Source of the DNA: Streptomyces lonarensis
Lineage (GTDB): Bacteria; Actinomycetota; Actinomycetes; Streptomycetales; Streptomycetaceae
Reading direction: 5' to 3'
NCBI RefSeq assembly: GCF_012033735.1
Contig: NZ_JAAVJD010000005.1
Span: 1 to 64,000, forward strand
Length of the DNA: 64,000 nucleotides
The notes under the pieces are model-generated. The model saw only the letters and a list, made by a program, of their open reading frames with translations, was not told the origin of the DNA and ran no database searches. A program made the position numbers and the translations under genes. Every line of letters begins with the position of its first letter. The stretch's first letter is position 1. This document shows positions 60,406 to 64,000 of this stretch, in pieces.

Positions 60406-60587
60406 CACCGCCGGGCCCGACCCGCCGCCCCGGGCCGACCGCTCGGGGCACAGGGCCCGGGAGCGCGGCATCTCGCGTGTTCCCACCGCACGCGGGCCCC
60501 CCGGCTGCCACCATGGTGCCGCCCGGGTGGGGACGGGCGCTCCCGGTCCGCGCTGCGCTCGGGAGGGGCGACCGTTGAGGAGGGGCG

Positions 60588-60830
60588 GTGCAGGCGGGCG
60601 GAACGGACCCGGCGGGCCCGGGTGTCTGGATGGTGGCGCTGGCCGCCGAGGACGGCAACAGCTACGTCTACCGGGTCTACGCGCCCCGCGACGCGCTCCG
60701 CGGCGACCTCTTCTGGGCGGCGTTCCACTGCCACGACGAGGCACGGCGCCCCCGCGCCTCGGACGCCTTCGACTCCGCCGGCATCTGGTGGCTGGTCACC
60801 GGGCCCGACCCGGCACGCCAGGGGGTGTGA
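60588..60830 (+). CDS. Small hypothetical protein (80 aa)
   Basis: GTG start with GAGGAGGGG upstream. The product has a protein-like composition (VWMVALAAEDGNSYVYRVYAPRDALRGDLFWAAFHCHDEARRPRASDAFDSAGIWWLVTG): several aromatics, no obvious bias from the GC-rich frame. No motif I recognise. It ends 37 bases before the phzF-like gene. Confidence 0.5.
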   Translation: MQAGGTDPAGPGVWMVALAAEDGNSYVYRVYAPRDALRGDLFWAAFHCHDEARRPRASDAFDSAGIWWLVTGPDPARQGV

Positions 60831-60854
60831 CACCGCAGCGCGGACGCGCGTCCC

Positions 60855-60860
60855 TAGACT
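60855..60860 (+). promoter_or_regulatory. -10 element of the phzF-like gene
   Basis: TAGACT ends seven bases before the ATG at 60868, so the transcript is probably leaderless. Confidence 0.5.
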
Positions 60861-60867
60861 CCCGCAC

Positions 60868-61692
60868 ATGCGCATCCGCTACGTAGACGCCTTCACCGAC
60901 CGCCCGTTCGCCGGCAACCCGGCCGGCGTGGTGGTCCTCTCCGCCGACGGGTTCCCCGGCGACGCGGCCATGGCCGGCATCGCGGCGGAGGTCAACCTCT
61001 CCGAGACGGCGTTCGTGCATCCGCTGCCGCCCGGCGGGCCGGCCGACTGGGCGCTGCGGTGGTTCACCCCGACCACCGAGGTGCGGATGTGCGGTCACGC
61101 CACGCTCGCCACCGCGCACGTGCTGGCGACGGCGGAGGGCGTGGTGGGGCCGCAGCGGTTCGCGACCCTCAGCGGCGTGCTCACCGCCGCGCCCGCCGGT
61201 GAGGGCGGCGCGCTGACGCTCGACTTCCCCACCGCGCCGCTGCGGGAGGTCGAGGTGCCCCCGGCCGTGGCGGCGGCGCTGGGCGCCCCGGTGGTCGCCT
61301 GCCACGAGACCGGCCCGGACGTGGGCGACCTGCTGGTCGACCTTCCGGACGAGGCGACCGTCCGCGCGCTGCGGCCCGACCTCGGGGCGCTCGCGGAGCT
61401 GCCCGGGCGCGGCGTCATCGTCACCGCCGCCGCGGACGGCTCCCGCCCCGGGTACGACTTTGTCTCCCGGTTCTTCGGCCCCGCCGTCGGCGTCCCGGAG
61501 GACCCCGTGACCGGCAGCGCCCACACCGCCCTGGCGCCGCTGTGGGCGGCCAGGTCCGGCCGGAACGACCTGGTCGGCCGTCAGGTGTCGGCGCGGGGCG
61601 GCACCGTCCGGGTCACGGTGCGCGGTGATCGGACACTGCTGACGGGGGAGGCGGTCACCGTCATGGAGGGCACGTTCCTGCGCACCCCCTGA
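60868..61692 (+). CDS. PhzF-family isomerase
   Basis: 274 aa. Starts MRIRYVDAFTDRPFAGNPAGV, the typical PhzF opening; the catalytic glutamate E46 in NLSETAF; RMCGHATLATAHVL and VSRFFGPAVGVPEDPVTGSAHTALAPLW complete the pattern. PhzF-like enzymes isomerise diene or epimerise small cyclic substrates; the role outside phenazine synthesis is unclear. ATG start behind a -10, probably leaderless. Confidence 0.93.
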   Translation: MRIRYVDAFTDRPFAGNPAGVVVLSADGFPGDAAMAGIAAEVNLSETAFVHPLPPGGPADWALRWFTPTTEVRMCGHATLATAHVLATAEGVVGPQRFATLSGVLTAAPAGEGGALTLDFPTAPLREVEVPPAVAAALGAPVVACHETGPDVGDLLVDLPDEATVRALRPDLGALAELPGRGVIVTAAADGSRPGYDFVSRFFGPAVGVPEDPVTGSAHTALAPLWAARSGRNDLVGRQVSARGGTVRVTVRGDRTLLTGEAVTVMEGTFLRTP

Positions 61693-61750
61693 GCTCGGCG
61701 CCCGCCGGTCCGGGGCCGCACCGACGGCCGGGACGGTGCCCGCCGCCGCG

Positions 61751-62653
61751 TCAGGGGGTCGGCAGCCAGTCCACCCGACCCGCGAGGACGGCGTAGCCGA
61801 TGAACGCCACGATGTCGATGATCGCGTGCGCCACGACGAGCGGCATGACCCGCCCCCACCGGCGGTAGAGCAGCACGAAGATGACGCCCATCACGAAGTT
61901 GCCGATGAAGCCGCCGATGCCCTGGTAGAGGTGGTAGGTGGCGCGCAGCAGCGAGCTGAACAGCAGCGCGGCGATCGGGGCCCATCCCAGTTGGGAGAGT
62001 CGCCGCAGCAGGTAGCCGACGACGATGACCTCCTCGACCACCGAGTTCTGGATCGCCGAGGCGATGAGGACGGGGAACTTCCACCACTCGCCGGGAAGTG
62101 ACTCCGGCACCACCGTGAGGTTGAACCCCGCGGCCTGGGCGCCCAGGTACAGCAGCAGCCCGCTGCCGCCGATGCCGGCGGCGACCAGCGCGCCCCACCC
62201 GAGGTCGAATCCGGGGCGCCGGAGGTCGAAGCCGATGGCGCGCATGCCGGGCCCGCGGCCGGCGGGCAGCTCCCGCAGCAGCAGGTAGCCGACCAGCAGG
62301 ACGGGCACCAGGGGGACCGAGATGCTGACCAGCTGCCAGGCCAGGTCGAACCAGGGGCGGTCGGCCCGGGAGGAGTTGAGGTTGGCGGCGTAGTCGTTGA
62401 GGCCGCCGGGGCGGGTGACGACATCGGTGAAGTTGATGACGGCCCGGACGGCGGCGGCGCCGAGCGACAGCGCCAGGACGATGATCAGTTCGAAGCGCAG
62501 CAGCCGGGGGTCGGGCAGGCCGTCGTCGAGCCAGCGACCGCCGTCGGGCCTGCCCGCGCCCCCGCCGCTCCCCGGTTCACCCTTGCCGCGCCCCGGCGTG
62601 CCGTGTCGCCCGGGTGTGCCCCCCTCGGGCGTGCCGCTCTCCGCTGTCTGCAC
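61751..62653 (-). CDS. CPBP intramembrane protease
   Basis: 300 aa from GTG 62653 (GGAGGG six bases upstream). After a hydrophilic Gly/Pro-rich N-terminal region there are about eight helices. CPBP/Abi motifs: NSVVEEVIVVGYLLRRL (EExxxxxxR-like), YHLYQG and AHAIID near the end. Family members act as prenyl-protease-like membrane proteases, often in bacteriocin immunity or protein processing. Transcribed after the glutamate-cysteine ligase-like gene, with a 30-base palindrome in between. Confidence 0.9.
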   Translation of the reverse strand: MQTAESGTPEGGTPGRHGTPGRGKGEPGSGGGAGRPDGGRWLDDGLPDPRLLRFELIIVLALSLGAAAVRAVINFTDVVTRPGGLNDYAANLNSSRADRPWFDLAWQLVSISVPLVPVLLVGYLLLRELPAGRGPGMRAIGFDLRRPGFDLGWGALVAAGIGGSGLLLYLGAQAAGFNLTVVPESLPGEWWKFPVLIASAIQNSVVEEVIVVGYLLRRLSQLGWAPIAALLFSSLLRATYHLYQGIGGFIGNFVMGVIFVLLYRRWGRVMPLVVAHAIIDIVAFIGYAVLAGRVDWLPTP

Positions 62654-62676
62654 CGCTGTCCCTCCGCCGCCGTCTC

Positions 62677-62706
62677 CGTGGGTGCCGCCGCGCGGCGGCA
62701 CCCACG
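62677..62706 (-). terminator. 30-base perfect palindrome
   Basis: Zero-loop palindrome with 15-base arms (62677-62691 and 62692-62706), just after the stop of the ligase-like gene (62720-62722) and before the CPBP start. Terminator-like. Confidence 0.75.
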
Positions 62707-62719
62707 CGAACGGGCGCGG

Positions 62720-64000
62720 TCACAGCGGCCAGCGGTGCACCGGTTCGTCGGACCGGGCCAGTTCGCAGTAGCGCCGCACGAGGTGCCCCAGGGCGTCCTC
62801 GCGGCTCGCCCCGGCCTCCAGCGCGCGGTGGTAGAAGCGAGTCTGCCAGCCCGACCCCGTGATCCTGCGGCGGCACCTCCCCTCGATCACCGCGAGGTAG
62901 TGGTCGCGGTCGACGGCGGAGACGCCCCACGAGTCGAGGCCGGAGGCGGCGAGGGGAAGCAGTTCCCGCAGCACGAGTTCGGCGGCGCCGACCTCCTCGC
63001 TGCCGGAGCCCCGCCCGCGCCGCGGCCAGCGGAAGGTGGAGTCGACGCCGTGCCGGCACGCCGCCTCGAAGTTGTGGGCGGCGTCCTCGAACGCGAGCCG
63101 GGTCCAGACGGGTTCCGGTTGCTCGGCGAGGCCCCTGACGAGGCCGTAGTAGAACGCGGCGTTGGCGACCATGTCCGTCACCGTCGGGCCCGTGGGCAGG
63201 ACCCGGTTCTCGACGCGCAGGTGGGGCACGCCGTCGGTGACGTCGTAGACGGGCCGGTTCCAGCGGTAGACGGTGCCGTTGTGCAGCACCATCTCCTTCA
63301 ACCGCGGCACGCCGCCCGCGGCGAGGACGGCGAGCGGGTCCTCCTCCTCGCAGACGGGCAGCAGTGCGGGGAACCAGCGCAGGTTCTCGTCGAACAGCTC
63401 CTCGACCGAGTCGATCCACCGCTCCCCGAACCAGGAGCGCGGCCGGACGCCCTGGGCGGCGAGTTCGGGCGGCCTGCTGTCGGTCGCCTGGAGGAACAGC
63501 GGGGCGCGCGACTCGTGCCACAGCTCGCGGCCGAAGGCGAACGGCGAGTTCGCCCCCACCGCGATCTGGGCGGCCGAGGCCACCTGCGCCGCGTTCCACA
63601 CCTCGGCGAAGCGCTCCGGGGTGACCTGCAGATGGAACTGGACCGCGGTGCAGGCCGACTCGGGGGCGATCGAGTCGAAGGTTCGGCGCAGCGTCTCCGC
63701 CCCGGTGATGTCCACCTGGAGGAGTTCACCGCGCGCGGCCATGATCTGGTCGTTCAGATGCGTGTAGCGGTCCCCGGCCGAGAGGTTGCCGCGGCCGAGT
63801 TCGTCACCGGTGATCGTCGGCAGTATCCCGACCAGGACCGGCCGGGCTCCGAATTCGGCCCCCACGCGGTCCGCGTAGCCGAAGGCGATACGCATCTCCT
63901 CGGCCAGATCGTCGAAGACCCTGCCGGCGAGGACGCGGGGTGCCATATTGAGTTCCAGAGTGAACTTGCCCAGCTCGCTCTGGAAATCGGAGGTCGCCAT
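62720..64000 (-). CDS. Glutamate-cysteine ligase-like protein (5' partial)
   Basis: 426 aa to the window edge. GCS2/carboxylate-amine ligase-like core: SDFQSELGKFTLELNMAPRVLAGRVFDDL, ILPTITGDELGRGNLSAGDRYTHLNDQI, ACTAVQFHLQVTPERFAEVWNAAQVASAAQIAVGANSPFAFGRELWHESRAPLF, LHNGTVYRWNRPVYDVTDGVPHLRVENRVLPTGPT. Full-length relatives are around 500 aa, and an N-terminal portion of about 75 residues seems missing, so the visible ATG at 64000 is not the start. It would join glutamate to cysteine or another amine. Confidence 0.85.
   Translation of the reverse strand: MATSDFQSELGKFTLELNMAPRVLAGRVFDDLAEEMRIAFGYADRVGAEFGARPVLVGILPTITGDELGRGNLSAGDRYTHLNDQIMAARGELLQVDITGAETLRRTFDSIAPESACTAVQFHLQVTPERFAEVWNAAQVASAAQIAVGANSPFAFGRELWHESRAPLFLQATDSRPPELAAQGVRPRSWFGERWIDSVEELFDENLRWFPALLPVCEEEDPLAVLAAGGVPRLKEMVLHNGTVYRWNRPVYDVTDGVPHLRVENRVLPTGPTVTDMVANAAFYYGLVRGLAEQPEPVWTRLAFEDAAHNFEAACRHGVDSTFRWPRRGRGSGSEEVGAAELVLRELLPLAASGLDSWGVSAVDRDHYLAVIEGRCRRRITGSGWQTRFYHRALEAGASREDALGHLVRRYCELARSDEPVHRWPL

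Overview
The window is GC-rich, densely coding DNA (about 70 percent GC by eye) with actinobacterial codon use, many GTG starts, ATGA/GTGA translational couplings and probable leaderless transcripts. Streptomyces or a close relative is the best fit. The strongest taxonomic evidence is a tpg/tap pair (telomere terminal protein and telomere-binding protein) at 23.9-26.8 kb, the hallmark of linear Streptomyces chromosomes and plasmids. Conserved single-copy genes (purB, sbcCD, uppP, ung) point to the edge of the chromosomal core beside an arm. About 55 protein genes or gene remnants were found; no rRNA, tRNA, CRISPR array or transposase was seen.

Layout. 0-6.8 kb: a membrane protein with a sigma-like N-terminus, an MFS transporter, a small membrane protein, a heavily decayed sensor kinase next to an intact LuxR-type response regulator, a 7-bp tandem repeat and a small membrane protein. 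6.8-9.3 kb: a large zinc metalloprotease. 9.3-19.0 kb: a GntR regulator divergent from a tightly coupled six- or seven-gene run (double-domain CMD/AhpD-like protein, PotD-like lipoprotein, ABC ATPase, two permeases, divergent M19 dipeptidase-like protein, FAD/NAD(P)-binding protein). This reads as an uncharacterised uptake-and-breakdown system and is the best candidate for new biology. 19-22.7 kb: alpha/beta hydrolase, NmrA-like reductase with a divergent TetR regulator and two clear operators, and a TmrB-like P-loop kinase. 22.7-23.8 kb: a lower-GC islet with a SUKH-3 immunity-type gene. 23.9-26.8 kb: tpg and a tap gene broken by one extra base.

27.5-35.3 kb: STAS protein, purB, ROK regulator, GntR regulator, SDR, GNAT, and a Cys/Met-metabolism PLP lyase divergent from an Lrp regulator. 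35.4-39.6 kb: sbcC and sbcD, overlapping. 39.6-47.5 kb: YigZ, CoA-binding protein, hexapeptide acyltransferase, hotdog thioesterase, spermidine-synthase-like protein, VTT membrane protein coupled to uppP, Gfo/Idh/MocA oxidoreductase, a small tetratricopeptide-like protein and ung. 47.6-50.7 kb: two SDRs (one seemingly using a CTG start), DUF3037 protein and HipA-like kinase. 50.9-58.3 kb: GH15 glucanase/trehalase-like enzyme with its LLM oxidoreductase neighbour, DUF6924 protein, GH3 beta-glucosidase and a second LLM oxidoreductase. 58.3-64 kb: MocR regulator divergent from a PNPOx-like flavoprotein, a small ORF, a PhzF isomerase, a CPBP membrane protease and the 3' part of a glutamate-cysteine ligase-like gene that leaves the window.

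Regulators are mostly encoded divergently from their likely targets (GntR/operon, TetR/NmrA, Lrp/PLP lyase, MocR/PNPOx), and in several cases inverted repeats are visible between them.
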